Part shown: piece by piece, positions 1-7,942 of the stretch
Layout: the number at the start of each line of letters is the position of its first letter
Numbering within the stretch: the stretch's first letter is position 1
Assembly (NCBI GenBank): GCA_017999985.1
Contig: JAGNKU010000001.1
Coordinates: forward strand, 363,276-427,275
Direction: 5' to 3'
DNA length: 64,000 nucleotides
DNA from: Phycisphaerae bacterium
GTDB taxonomy: Bacteria; Planctomycetota; Phycisphaerae; UBA1845; Fen-1342
Notes under the pieces: generated by a model
Seen by the model: only the letters and a program-made list of their open reading frames with translations
What the model was told of the DNA's origin: nothing
Database searches by the model: none
Made by a program: the position numbers and the translations under genes

Positions 1-108
1 GCACTGCCCGACGGCTTCGCTTATTGCAGCGGCACGAACCAGCGCTGGCTGACGTCGGCGGAAATCCTGGAGATGATCGATGGCGTCGCCGAACCTTGCC
101 CCGCCTGA
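1..108 (+). CDS. pseB: PseB, UDP-GlcNAc 4,6-dehydratase/5-epimerase, C-terminal fragment
   Basis: Only the last 35 codons are inside the window; the gene begins upstream. The visible C-terminus (LPDGFAYCSGTNQRWLTSAE, then EILEMI) matches the usual end of PseB-type inverting dehydratases, which finish with a PEGFxYxSxxNxxWLTxEEL-like segment. PseB converts UDP-GlcNAc to a 4-keto-6-deoxy-L-arabino sugar, the first step towards pseudaminic acid. The frame overlaps the start of pseC by 29 bases, so the two are translationally coupled. The call rests on a short tail plus context: pseC follows directly, and pseG and pseI lie downstream. Confidence 0.72.
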   Translation, partial: ALPDGFAYCSGTNQRWLTSAEILEMIDGVAEPCPA

Positions 109-1276
109 GCGCCGCGCCGCCCGCCGCACGCTGCTGCCCTACGGCCGGCAGCACATCGACGACGACGACATCGCCGCCGTCGCCGCCGCGCTGCGCGACC
201 CGCTGATTACCACCGGGCCGCGCGTCGCCGCGTTCGAGCGAGCCATCGCCGAGCGCGTCGGGGCCGCGCACGCCGTCGCGGTCAGCAGCGGCACCGCCGC
301 TTTGCACGCCGCGATGTACGCGCTCGGAATCGGGCCGGGCGACGAGGTGATCGTCCCCACGCTGACCTTCGCCGCGACCGCCAACGCCGTCGTCTTCCAG
401 GGCGGCACGCCGGTGTTCGCGGACGTGGACCCCGACACGCTGCTGCTCGGCCCGGACCAGGCCGCCGAGCGGCTGACCACGCGCACGCGGGCAATTGTGG
501 CCGTCGATTATGCCGGCCAGCCGTGCGACTACGAAGGGCTGCGTGCGCTGGCGCAGCGCTGCCGTCTGCCATTGGTCGCCGACGCGTGCCACGCCCTGGG
601 CGGCTTGTATCGCGGCCGGCCCGTCGGCAGCCTGGGCGATCTCACGACCTTCAGCTTCCATCCGGTCAAGCACATCACGACCGGCGAAGGCGGCTTGATC
701 ACGACGGACGACGCGGACCTCGCTGGCCGCATGCGCCGCTTTCGCAATCACGGCATCACGACCGACCATCACGACCGCAGTGCGCAGGGCGACTGGTTCT
801 ACGAGATGGTCGATCTGGGTTACAACTACCGGATCACCGACATCCAGTGCGCGCTCGGGCTGCAACAACTGACGCACCTGGATGCCTGGATCGCCCGCCG
901 CCAGGCCATCGCACAGCAATACGCTGACGCGTTCGCCGACTCGGACGCCGTGCGGCCGCTGACCGTGCGGCCCGACGTGTCGCACGCGTATCACCTGTAC
1001 GTCGTCCGGCTGGACCCGCACGCCTGCCCGGTGCCGCGCGCCGCTGCCTTCAAGGCGCTGCGGGCCGCGGGCATCGGCGTCAACGTTCATTACATCCCAG
1101 TCCATCTACATCCGTTTTACCGGGAGCGTTTCGGCTGGCGCCCCGGCACCTGCCCGGTCGCCGAGGCCGCGTACGAGCAACTGCTGAGCCTGCCGATCTT
1201 CCCGGCCATGAGTGACGCGGACGTCGCCGACGTGATTGCGGCCTTCCGCGCGGTGGTGAGTGGCGATGCCAGTTGA
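80..1276 (+). CDS. pseC: PseC-type sugar aminotransferase (UDP-4-amino-4,6-dideoxy-N-acetyl-L-altrosamine transaminase)
   Basis: A 398-aa DegT/DnrJ/EryC1-family PLP aminotransferase of full family length. The N-terminal PYGRQHIDDDDIAAV and TTGPRVAAFE segments are typical of PseC. The cofactor lysine is at about residue 197 in SFHPVKHITTGEGG, and VAVSSGTAALHAAM forms the phosphate-binding region. In the family it transaminates the 4-keto sugar made by PseB, using glutamate as donor, in the cytoplasm. The ATG at 80 lies inside the end of pseB, and the 3' end overlaps the next gene, so it belongs to the long surface-sugar operon. Other DegT-family 4-aminotransferases look similar; the neighbours (PseB tail, PseG, PseI) decide the assignment. 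Confidence 0.88.
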   Translation: MASPNLAPPERRAARRTLLPYGRQHIDDDDIAAVAAALRDPLITTGPRVAAFERAIAERVGAAHAVAVSSGTAALHAAMYALGIGPGDEVIVPTLTFAATANAVVFQGGTPVFADVDPDTLLLGPDQAAERLTTRTRAIVAVDYAGQPCDYEGLRALAQRCRLPLVADACHALGGLYRGRPVGSLGDLTTFSFHPVKHITTGEGGLITTDDADLAGRMRRFRNHGITTDHHDRSAQGDWFYEMVDLGYNYRITDIQCALGLQQLTHLDAWIARRQAIAQQYADAFADSDAVRPLTVRPDVSHAYHLYVVRLDPHACPVPRAAAFKALRAAGIGVNVHYIPVHLHPFYRERFGWRPGTCPVAEAAYEQLLSLPIFPAMSDADVADVIAAFRAVVSGDAS

Positions 1277-1949
1277 CCAGGTCGCGATCTTCGCCCAGAC
1301 CGAGGGGGATCGCTGGTTCGAACGCAACCGCGCGAGCCTGACGCGCTGCGACGTCGCGCACGATTTCCCGCTCCGGCTCATCGAGCTGTACAACCTGCAG
1401 CCGCGCTCCGTGCTCGAAATAGGTGCGAGCAACGGCTTCCGCGTGGCGGCCCTGGCGGCGCGCGGCGTGCGGGACGCCGTCGCGGTCGAAGCCTCTGCCG
1501 CCGCGATTCGGGATGGCGAGGCCCGCTTCCCCGACGTGCAGTTCATCCGTGCGACGGCGGATGCGATCCCACTGCACCGCACGTTCGAGCTGGTGATCGT
1601 CAACTTCGTGCTGCACTGGGTGGATCGCACGCGGCTGCTCACATCGGTGGGCGAGATCGACCGGCTGGTCGCCGACGGCGGCTACCTGCTGCTCGGGGAT
1701 TTCCATCCCGCCCGGCCAACGCGCGTGCCGTATCACCATCTGCCAGACCAGGCGGTGTACACGTACAAGCAGGCCTACGGGATTGTGTTTCGGGCGTCGG
1801 GGTTGTACCAGCCGGTCGCGATGCTGAGTGGCGACCACGCCGATCATGACCTGCGGGCGGATGTCCCCGAGGATGACCGCGTCGCGACCTGGCTGCTGCG
1901 GAAGTCGCTGCAGGGCAACTACGCGGAACGGCGGCGGGAGCAGCCATGA
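1266..1949 (+). CDS. Class I SAM-dependent methyltransferase
   Basis: About 227 aa with a Rossmann methyltransferase fold. Motif I is SVLEIGASNGFRVAALA, an acidic post-I residue follows in AVAVEAS, and FELVIVNFVLHWVDR resembles motif IV. The acceptor cannot be read from sequence; operon position suggests a sugar intermediate, sugar nucleotide or glycan. An in-frame GTG lies at 1260, but the ATG at 1266 is preferred. The gene overlaps pseC by 11 bases and ends in an ATGA overlap with the oxidoreductase gene. A second, unrelated methyltransferase gene lies at 7229 in the same operon. Confidence 0.8.
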   Translation: MPVDQVAIFAQTEGDRWFERNRASLTRCDVAHDFPLRLIELYNLQPRSVLEIGASNGFRVAALAARGVRDAVAVEASAAAIRDGEARFPDVQFIRATADAIPLHRTFELVIVNFVLHWVDRTRLLTSVGEIDRLVADGGYLLLGDFHPARPTRVPYHHLPDQAVYTYKQAYGIVFRASGLYQPVAMLSGDHADHDLRADVPEDDRVATWLLRKSLQGNYAERRREQP

Positions 1950-2986
1950 GCAAGGCGTGCGAAGCACGGCTGGATGCGAAACCCTCCGCCTGCCCCCGTC
2001 CTGCGAAGGAGCGGGGGGTCGCCCGCGTGCTCGTGCTCGGCTGCGGCTCGATTGGCCGCCGGCATATCGCGAACCTGGGCGCGCTCGAAGTCGGCGATGT
2101 CCGCGTGTTCGACGTGGACCGCGCCCGCGCGCGGGCTGCCGGCATGACCGTCGTGGATGATCTCGACGCGGCGTGGGCCTGGCCGCCGCAGGCGGTCATC
2201 ATCGCCACGCCGACCGCGTCACACGTGGAGCTGGCGCTCGCGGCGGTCGAACACGGCTGCCACGTCTTCATCGAAAAGCCGCTGTCGCACCAGCTCGCTG
2301 GCGTCCGCGAACTGGAGCATGCCGCGGCGCGGCGCGGGGTCACCACGCTCGTCGGCTGCAACATGCGTTTTCACTTCGGGCCGGCGACGATGAAACGGTT
2401 ACTGGATGCCGGCGCGATCGGCGACGTGCTCGCCGCCCGCCTGCAAACCGGCTCATACCTGCCCAATTGGCACCCCGCCACGAACTATCACCGCGGGTAC
2501 AGCGCCGACCCGGACAGCGGCGGCGCCGTGCTGGACTGCATCCACGAGCTCGACCTCGCCCTCTGGTATCTCGGTCCGGCGACGCTGGCCGGCGCATGCG
2601 CCGCACCCGCACGCTCGCTCGGCCTCGAGACCGACGGCGTATGCGAGCTGGTGCTGCGCCACGAGTGCGGCGCCATCAGCGGCGTGCACCTGAATTTCAT
2701 CCAACGCGACTATCGCCGGACGTGCCAGCTCATCGGCACGGAAGGCACGCTCTACTGGGACGAGGAGGATGGCCGCGTGCTGCGCTACGGACCCGCTGGG
2801 CAACTGGCCGAACAATTCGCGCCTCCGCACGACTGGGGGCTTAATCAGATGTATATCATCGAGCTCGCGCACTTCCTCCGCGCGGCGGGCGGCGTGGAGC
2901 CTTCGTGCAATCCGATCACCGCCGCCATCGCTCCGCTGGAAATCGCCCTGGCGGCGCGGCGCAGCGGCTGGAGGGCTTCCGCATGA
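1946..2986 (+). CDS. Gfo/Idh/MocA family NAD(P)-dependent oxidoreductase
   Basis: 346 aa. The dinucleotide-binding motif RVLVLGCGSIGRRHIANLG starts near residue 28, and the family signature EKPLSHQLAG follows near residue 112, carrying the conserved EKP. A C-terminal alpha/beta domain follows with LDCIHELDLALW (the typical GVLxDxGxHxxD region). The first ~27 residues form an extension unlike the family, but the ATG makes a 4-bp overlap with the upstream gene, so I keep it. Relatives oxidise or epimerise sugars and inositols. Here it probably modifies a nucleotide-linked or nonulosonic sugar; substrate unknown. Confidence 0.83.
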   Translation: MSKACEARLDAKPSACPRPAKERGVARVLVLGCGSIGRRHIANLGALEVGDVRVFDVDRARARAAGMTVVDDLDAAWAWPPQAVIIATPTASHVELALAAVEHGCHVFIEKPLSHQLAGVRELEHAAARRGVTTLVGCNMRFHFGPATMKRLLDAGAIGDVLAARLQTGSYLPNWHPATNYHRGYSADPDSGGAVLDCIHELDLALWYLGPATLAGACAAPARSLGLETDGVCELVLRHECGAISGVHLNFIQRDYRRTCQLIGTEGTLYWDEEDGRVLRYGPAGQLAEQFAPPHDWGLNQMYIIELAHFLRAAGGVEPSCNPITAAIAPLEIALAARRSGWRASA

Positions 2987-3753
2987 GAACCGTGGCGATC
3001 ATCCAGGCCCGCATGCTCTCGACCCGCTTGCCGCAGAAAGTGCTGGCCGACATCGCCGGACAGCCGCTGCTGGCGCACGTGATCGCCCGCGCCCGGCGCA
3101 CCCAGACGCTGACCGAAACCGTGATTGCGACCACGCTGAATCCAGCGGACAACGAGCTAGCGGCTCTGTGCGACCGTCTGGGCGTGCCCTATTTCCGCGG
3201 CAGCGAGGATGACGTGCTGGATCGCTACTGGCGCGCCGCCGAGCGCTTCAGCGCCGATGTGATCGTCCGGTTGACCGCGGACTGCCCGCTGCTCGATCCA
3301 AGGGTGATTGACCGTGTCGTGCGCGTGTTCCACGGGGGCGAATGCGACTATGTGTCTAACACGCTCGAATGCACGTATCCCGACGGGCTCGACACCGAGG
3401 TCTTCAGCCGCGCCGCGCTGGAGCGCGCCTGGCGCGAGGCCGAGTGGCAATCGCAGCGCGAGCACGTCACGTCGTACATCACCGATCACCCGGAGCTGTT
3501 CCGCCTGAGCAATGTCCGGCACACGCACGATCGCTCGGCCTGGCGCTGGACGGTCGACGAGCCGGAAGACCTCGCGTTCGTGCGGGCGGTCTATGAGCAC
3601 TGCGGCCCGGGTCCGTTCGGCCTGGCGGCGGTCGAGAAGCTGCTCGCCGCGCACCCAGAACTCGCGCAGATCAACCAGGGCTTCACGCGGAACGAAGGCT
3701 ACGCCAAGTCACTGCGCGAGGACCGCAGGATCGAACGGAGCACCACCCCATGA
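2983..3753 (+). CDS. SpsF-family cytidylyltransferase, candidate CMP-nonulosonate (PseF-role) transferase
   Basis: 256 aa. The N-terminus VAIIQARMLSTRLPQKVLAD is the glycosyltransferase-A-type nucleotidyltransferase loop of the SpsF/COG1861 family, related to CMP-KDO synthetase. RLTADCPLLDP and TYPDGLDTEVFS are further family blocks. The ATG at 2983 gives a 4-bp overlap with the upstream gene; longer in-frame extensions into that gene are not real. In pseudaminic acid operons the final activation to CMP-sugar is done by PseF. No canonical PseF is visible, and this gene sits in its place, so I infer it does that job. The exact nucleotide and sugar are unproven. Confidence 0.8.
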   Translation: MRTVAIIQARMLSTRLPQKVLADIAGQPLLAHVIARARRTQTLTETVIATTLNPADNELAALCDRLGVPYFRGSEDDVLDRYWRAAERFSADVIVRLTADCPLLDPRVIDRVVRVFHGGECDYVSNTLECTYPDGLDTEVFSRAALERAWREAEWQSQREHVTSYITDHPELFRLSNVRHTHDRSAWRWTVDEPEDLAFVRAVYEHCGPGPFGLAAVEKLLAAHPELAQINQGFTRNEGYAKSLREDRRIERSTTP

Positions 3754-5063
3754 GCGGTGCCGGGCAACAGCTTTACATCCGCGCGAAGGCGCGCATCCCG
3801 GGCGGCACACAACTGCTCTCCAAGCGCCCGGAACTCATGCTGCCTGGGCAGTGGCCGGCGTACTACAGCCGGGCGCGCGGCGTGGAGGTCTGGGACCTCG
3901 ACGGCCGCCACTACATCGACATGGGCACCAACGGCATCGGTGCCTGCGTGCTGGGCGCCGCCGATCCCGACGTCGACGCGGCGGTGCGTGGCGCCATCGA
4001 CGCCGGCACGATGTCCACGCTGAACTGCCCCGAGGAGGTGGAGCTCGCCGACCTGCTCTGCGAGCTGCACCCATGGGCGGACAAAGTGCGGTTTGCCCGC
4101 GGTGGCGGCGAAGCGATGGTCATGGCCGTGCGGATCGCGCGGGCGGGGACCGGGCGCGACCACGTCGCCTTCTGCGGCTATCACGGCTGGCACGACTGGT
4201 ATCTGTCGGCCAATCTCGCCTGCGACCGCACGCTTGACGGCCACCTGCTGCCGGGTCTCGCACCCGCCGGCGTCCCGCGCGGACTCACCGGCACCACGCA
4301 CGCGTTCGAGTACAACCACGGCGAACAACTCGCGGCGATTGTGGCCGAGCACGGGCCGCAGCTCGCCGCGATCGTCATGGAGCCGCAGCGCGGCCACGCG
4401 CCCGAGCCGGGATTTCTGGAGCAGGTGCGGCAACTGGCGACCGCCTGCGGCGCGGTCCTCATCTTCGACGAGATCACCGCGGGCTGGCGCGTGAACACCG
4501 GCGGAATCCACCTGCAATCCGCCGTCCGCCCCGACATCGCGGTTTTCGCCAAGGCGATGAGCAACGGCTATCCGATGGCGGCAGTGATTGGCACAGCCGC
4601 GGCCATGGACGCCGCGCAGGACACGTTCATCAGCAGCACGTACTGGACCGAGCGCATCGGCCCGGTCGCCGCCCTGGCCACGATTCGCAAGCACCGGCGC
4701 TGCGATGTCGGCCGTCACCTGGTGCGCATCGGCCAGCGCGTGCAGACGGGCTGGCGCGCCGTGGCAGACGAAGCCGGCCTGGCAATCCGCGTCGGTGGCC
4801 TGCCACCGCTCGCGCACCTGTCGTTCGAGCACGAGCAGAGCGCCGGCCTGAGCACGCTGTTCACGCAGGAGCTGCTGGCGCGCGGCTATCTCGCCGGCGA
4901 CAGCTTCTACGCCACGTATGCGCACCAGACCGAGCATGTGGACGCCTATCTCGCCACCGTGCACGAGGTGTTCGGCGTGCTGGTGCAGGCGATCGAGCGC
5001 AACCGCATTACGCAGATGTTGAAGGGACCGGTGGCCCAATCCGGCTTCCGGCGCTTGACCTGA
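3750..5063 (+). CDS. Class III PLP aminotransferase (glutamate-1-semialdehyde aminomutase-like)
   Basis: 437 aa with a class III aminotransferase fold. MGTNGIGACVLGAADPDV is the N-terminal substrate region, LIFDEITAGWRV carries the aspartate that contacts the PLP pyridine nitrogen, and the Schiff-base lysine is at about residue 268 in FAKAMSNGYPMAAVIG. Length and motifs fit the HemL-like branch. It is unlikely to serve heme synthesis: it sits in a sugar operon directly after an SpsF homologue with a 4-bp overlap, and no hem gene is nearby. I infer a second transamination on the sugar or on a sugar-linked substituent. Confidence 0.82.
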   Translation: MSGAGQQLYIRAKARIPGGTQLLSKRPELMLPGQWPAYYSRARGVEVWDLDGRHYIDMGTNGIGACVLGAADPDVDAAVRGAIDAGTMSTLNCPEEVELADLLCELHPWADKVRFARGGGEAMVMAVRIARAGTGRDHVAFCGYHGWHDWYLSANLACDRTLDGHLLPGLAPAGVPRGLTGTTHAFEYNHGEQLAAIVAEHGPQLAAIVMEPQRGHAPEPGFLEQVRQLATACGAVLIFDEITAGWRVNTGGIHLQSAVRPDIAVFAKAMSNGYPMAAVIGTAAAMDAAQDTFISSTYWTERIGPVAALATIRKHRRCDVGRHLVRIGQRVQTGWRAVADEAGLAIRVGGLPPLAHLSFEHEQSAGLSTLFTQELLARGYLAGDSFYATYAHQTEHVDAYLATVHEVFGVLVQAIERNRITQMLKGPVAQSGFRRLT

Positions 5064-5082
5064 CCCGGAGGAACGCAGCCCC

Positions 5083-6273
5083 GTGATGTTGGAACAGTCC
5101 GCAGAGCCGTCCGCGCCGCACTGCGCCGCCGCCGATCCGGCCCGCGAGTTCAAGCGCGTCGTCCGATATGCGCTGGACCAGGTGCTCTACCTGCGCGATA
5201 TCCGCGACGAATGCCCGCTCTTCCCGCAGCTCGTGCAGATCGAGCCGACCAACGCCTGCAACCTGCGCTGCGTCCACTGCCACCATCACCGGCCGGCGGA
5301 CGGCCAGCGCGTCTATACGCGCCGCATGGGCATCATGGCCATGCCGCTCTACCACCAGATCATCGACGAGCTCGCCCCGTCACGGACCGCCATCAGCCTG
5401 AACGTGCAGGGCGAGCCTACGCTCCATCCGCAGTTTCTGGACATGGTCGCCTACGCCAAGCGCCAGGGCCTGCACACGTCGGTACTCACCAACGGCACGC
5501 GCCTGACGCCCGAGCTGACGGCAGCCCTGCTCCGGCTCGGCCTGGACCGGATCGTGTTCTCGTTCGACGCGGTCGACCGGGCGATCTACGAGAGCATCCG
5601 CATCAAGTCGCAGTTCGAGCCGACGCTGCGGAACATCCTGCACTTCATCCGCGTCAACCACGAGCACGGCCACCCCACGCATGTGTGCCTCTCCATGGTC
5701 GAGCAACAGCGCAACCGGGCCCACGCTGCCGCGTACGAACGCTACTTCGCCCGGCTGCCCGTGGACAAGGTCTTCCGCAACCCGCTGCTGAATCTCTCCG
5801 GCGCTGCCGGCACGCGCGGCGAAATCGATCTGGCCGCCCTGCAGCGCGGCCCGCGCGCGCACTGGCCGATCTGCCGCATCGCGTGGGAGTACCTCACGGT
5901 GAACTGGGACGGCGAAGCATCGCCGTGCCCCGTGGACGTCAACGTGGTCTATTCGCTCGGCAACGTCCGCGGGAGCTCACTGCACGAAATCTGGAACAAC
6001 GACCGCATGCGCGCGTTCCGCCGGGCCCACCTGACGCGCGACTACACCGCGATCGAGCGCAACGGCCCGTTGTGCGGAAGCTGCAACTGCCTGTGGGACC
6101 CCACGTACGACCTGCGCGCCGTCGAAGAACACGTCGTGGAATCCATCTACCGCACGGCCGTGCAGCACGCGCATACCCTCATGCCGCGCGTCCCGCTGGA
6201 CCAGGATGAGCGCTATCACGACCTGCTCGGCGAGATCGAAAAGCTCGAACCCGCCTGCGAGGGCGTGCGATGA
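5083..6273 (+). CDS. Radical SAM/SPASM-domain enzyme in the nonulosonate operon
   Basis: 396 aa. The radical SAM cluster motif CxxxCxxC is NACNLRCVHCHHH near residue 62. NVQGEPTLHP is the glycine-rich SAM-contact strand. A cysteine-rich C-terminal SPASM/Twitch-like segment follows: ASPCPVDVN, then GPLCGSCNCLWDP. A GGAGGAA ribosome site at about 5067-5073 serves the GTG at 5083 (ATG at 5086 is the alternative). This is the only junction in the operon with a clear gap (19 bases). SPASM enzymes often act on peptides, but relatives in glycan clusters also act on sugars. The substrate is not readable here. Confidence 0.85.
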   Translation: MMLEQSAEPSAPHCAAADPAREFKRVVRYALDQVLYLRDIRDECPLFPQLVQIEPTNACNLRCVHCHHHRPADGQRVYTRRMGIMAMPLYHQIIDELAPSRTAISLNVQGEPTLHPQFLDMVAYAKRQGLHTSVLTNGTRLTPELTAALLRLGLDRIVFSFDAVDRAIYESIRIKSQFEPTLRNILHFIRVNHEHGHPTHVCLSMVEQQRNRAHAAAYERYFARLPVDKVFRNPLLNLSGAAGTRGEIDLAALQRGPRAHWPICRIAWEYLTVNWDGEASPCPVDVNVVYSLGNVRGSSLHEIWNNDRMRAFRRAHLTRDYTAIERNGPLCGSCNCLWDPTYDLRAVEEHVVESIYRTAVQHAHTLMPRVPLDQDERYHDLLGEIEKLEPACEGVR

Positions 6274-7232
6274 CCGGTGCTTGTGCGACCGCCGATCCAC
6301 AAGCGCTTGAGTGGGTGGCCCGCCGCCCGGCCAGCGATTACCAGGAGTACCTCGCGGAATACGTCGCCGACTTCACGCCCCACCGGCTGGCAACCTGGCG
6401 CGACGGCCCCGGCCGGCTTGTCCGCCTCGGCTCACAGCAACACCCCCAGGCCCTTGCCCGCGTCGTCGAGCAGCCCTGGGACACCGCGTGCCTGGGCGTC
6501 GGCGTCGCGCAGATCGCGCTGCTCGCCGGCGCAGATACAACCGTGAAGCACAAGCTCATTGAGGAAATCAAGCGTCAGGCCCGCGCCCACGCTACACACC
6601 TGCTGACCTGTCGTGTCGGCTATCACGACCTGTCGTCGCTGCACGCCTTGGAGACGGCCGGCTTCCGCACCATGGACGCCATGAGCATCTTCCTCGCCGA
6701 CCAGGCCCGGCTCGCTGGCGGTCTCGAATCCCCCAGCTACTCCGGCCTCGGCGACAGCGAGATCCGCCTGCTTGAAGACACCGACGTCGACACGCGCCGC
6801 ACGCTGCGCGCTTTGGCCGCCAGCGCCTTCCGCCACGGACGCGTTGCCAACGATCCGGCGTTTTCGCCGCAGCAGGTGGCGGCGTTCTACGGCGGCCTGT
6901 TCGAGAGCGACCTGGAGGCCGATGGCAGCGTGCTGCTGGCGGCGCGCCGGGCCGGCCGGATCGTCGGCTTCGTGCTTGGCGGCGAGGACTTCGCGCTGCG
7001 CCGTCACCTGGATCTTGCCCTCGGGTACCTGAACCTGATCGCCGTAGACCCCGCGCTGGCGGGCCAGGGGCTCGGCCGGGCGCTCATGCGGGCGTTCCTG
7101 ACCGAGATGCACAGGCGTGTCCGGCTCGTGGAGGTCGGCACGCAGATCAATAACTACCCCGCGCTGAACCTGTACTATGGCGCCGGGCTGAAATGCGTGT
7201 CCGCGCTCGTCACGTTGCATCTGTGGTTGTGA
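6270..7232 (+). CDS. GNAT-family N-acetyltransferase, candidate PseH role
   Basis: 320 aa, about twice a single GNAT domain. The C-terminal half has a clear acetyl-CoA site, LNLIAVDPALAGQGLGRALM (Q/RxxGxG/A type), followed by NNYPALNLYYGAGL near the end. The N-terminal half (VAQIALLAGAD, SSLHALETAGFRTMDA) looks like a degenerate first GNAT-like domain, as in some sugar-amine acetyltransferases. It has 4-bp overlaps on both sides. PseH N-acetylates the 4-amino sugar before PseG acts; this is the only acetyltransferase in the operon, so that role is a reasonable inference. Confidence 0.78.
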   Translation: MTGACATADPQALEWVARRPASDYQEYLAEYVADFTPHRLATWRDGPGRLVRLGSQQHPQALARVVEQPWDTACLGVGVAQIALLAGADTTVKHKLIEEIKRQARAHATHLLTCRVGYHDLSSLHALETAGFRTMDAMSIFLADQARLAGGLESPSYSGLGDSEIRLLEDTDVDTRRTLRALAASAFRHGRVANDPAFSPQQVAAFYGGLFESDLEADGSVLLAARRAGRIVGFVLGGEDFALRRHLDLALGYLNLIAVDPALAGQGLGRALMRAFLTEMHRRVRLVEVGTQINNYPALNLYYGAGLKCVSALVTLHLWL

Positions 7233-7942
7233 GTCGGCTTGCGCAAGAATGGAGTCTTGCGGGCGTGCAGTATCGACACGTGTCCAAAGCGGCCATCGTT
7301 GCGGAGTACGCCGCCGCCAGCCGGCGACGGACCGACTTCGAACGCGCCAAGTGGGGCACGCCGGAAGGCATGCTCAACCGCTTCCGGCTCGGACTCGCGC
7401 TGGTCGCCTGGGCCGACGTACGACGGTGGCTCGACATTGGCTGCGGCACCGGCGCGTTCTTCTCGCTGGCCGAGGCGGCGGGGCACCGCTTTGACGAGCT
7501 GGTCGGCGTGGACATTACTCCCGAGATCATCGCCGCCGCGCGCTCCACGCCGCACGCCAGCCCGGCGCGCTTCGTGAACGCCGATCTGACCGCACTGCCC
7601 GCCGACCTGACGGACTTCGATCTCGTCACGCTGGTGGGCGTGCTGCAACAGTGCGGCGCGCCACCGGAAGCAGCCTTACCGCCGTGTGTGGCGTGTCTGC
7701 GTCCGGGCGGACAATTTCTGCTCACCACGAAAAACCTCGGTTGGCAGGCATTCACCAGTGGCACGCTCAGACCCGAGCAGAGTCACTCGTGGTTCTTGTT
7801 TGACGAAATCGCCGCCGTGCTGGCCCGTTGCGACATCGAAATCCTCCGCTCCGGCGGCCTGCTCCCGCGGACCGGGCGTGTCGTGCCGCTGGCAGAATCG
7901 CACAGCATGTACATCTGGGGCCGCAAGCGAGGTGTGGCATGA
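7229..7942 (+). CDS. Class I SAM-dependent methyltransferase
   Basis: 237 aa from the GTG at 7229, which overlaps the previous stop as GTGA. Motif I is WLDIGCGTGAFFSLAEAAG, followed by ELVGVDITPEII (acidic ribose contact), then FDLVTLVGVLQQCG and LRPGGQFLLTTKN. This is the Methyltransf_11/25-like arrangement. An in-frame ATG at 7193 lies deep in the GNAT gene and is less likely. It overlaps pseG by 4 bases. Position suggests methylation of the sugar or of an N-acyl group; I cannot tell O- from N-methylation. Confidence 0.8.
   Translation: MSRLAQEWSLAGVQYRHVSKAAIVAEYAAASRRRTDFERAKWGTPEGMLNRFRLGLALVAWADVRRWLDIGCGTGAFFSLAEAAGHRFDELVGVDITPEIIAAARSTPHASPARFVNADLTALPADLTDFDLVTLVGVLQQCGAPPEAALPPCVACLRPGGQFLLTTKNLGWQAFTSGTLRPEQSHSWFLFDEIAAVLARCDIEILRSGGLLPRTGRVVPLAESHSMYIWGRKRGVA

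Noticed and set aside
3750..5063. Heme pathway glutamate-1-semialdehyde aminomutase (hemL)
   Set aside because: Sequence is similar, but the gene is coupled within the sugar operon and no other heme genes are near.
3699..5153. Open frame of 484 codons on the - strand
   Set aside because: Antisense shadow of the class III aminotransferase gene, which has its PLP lysine and coupled start and stop.
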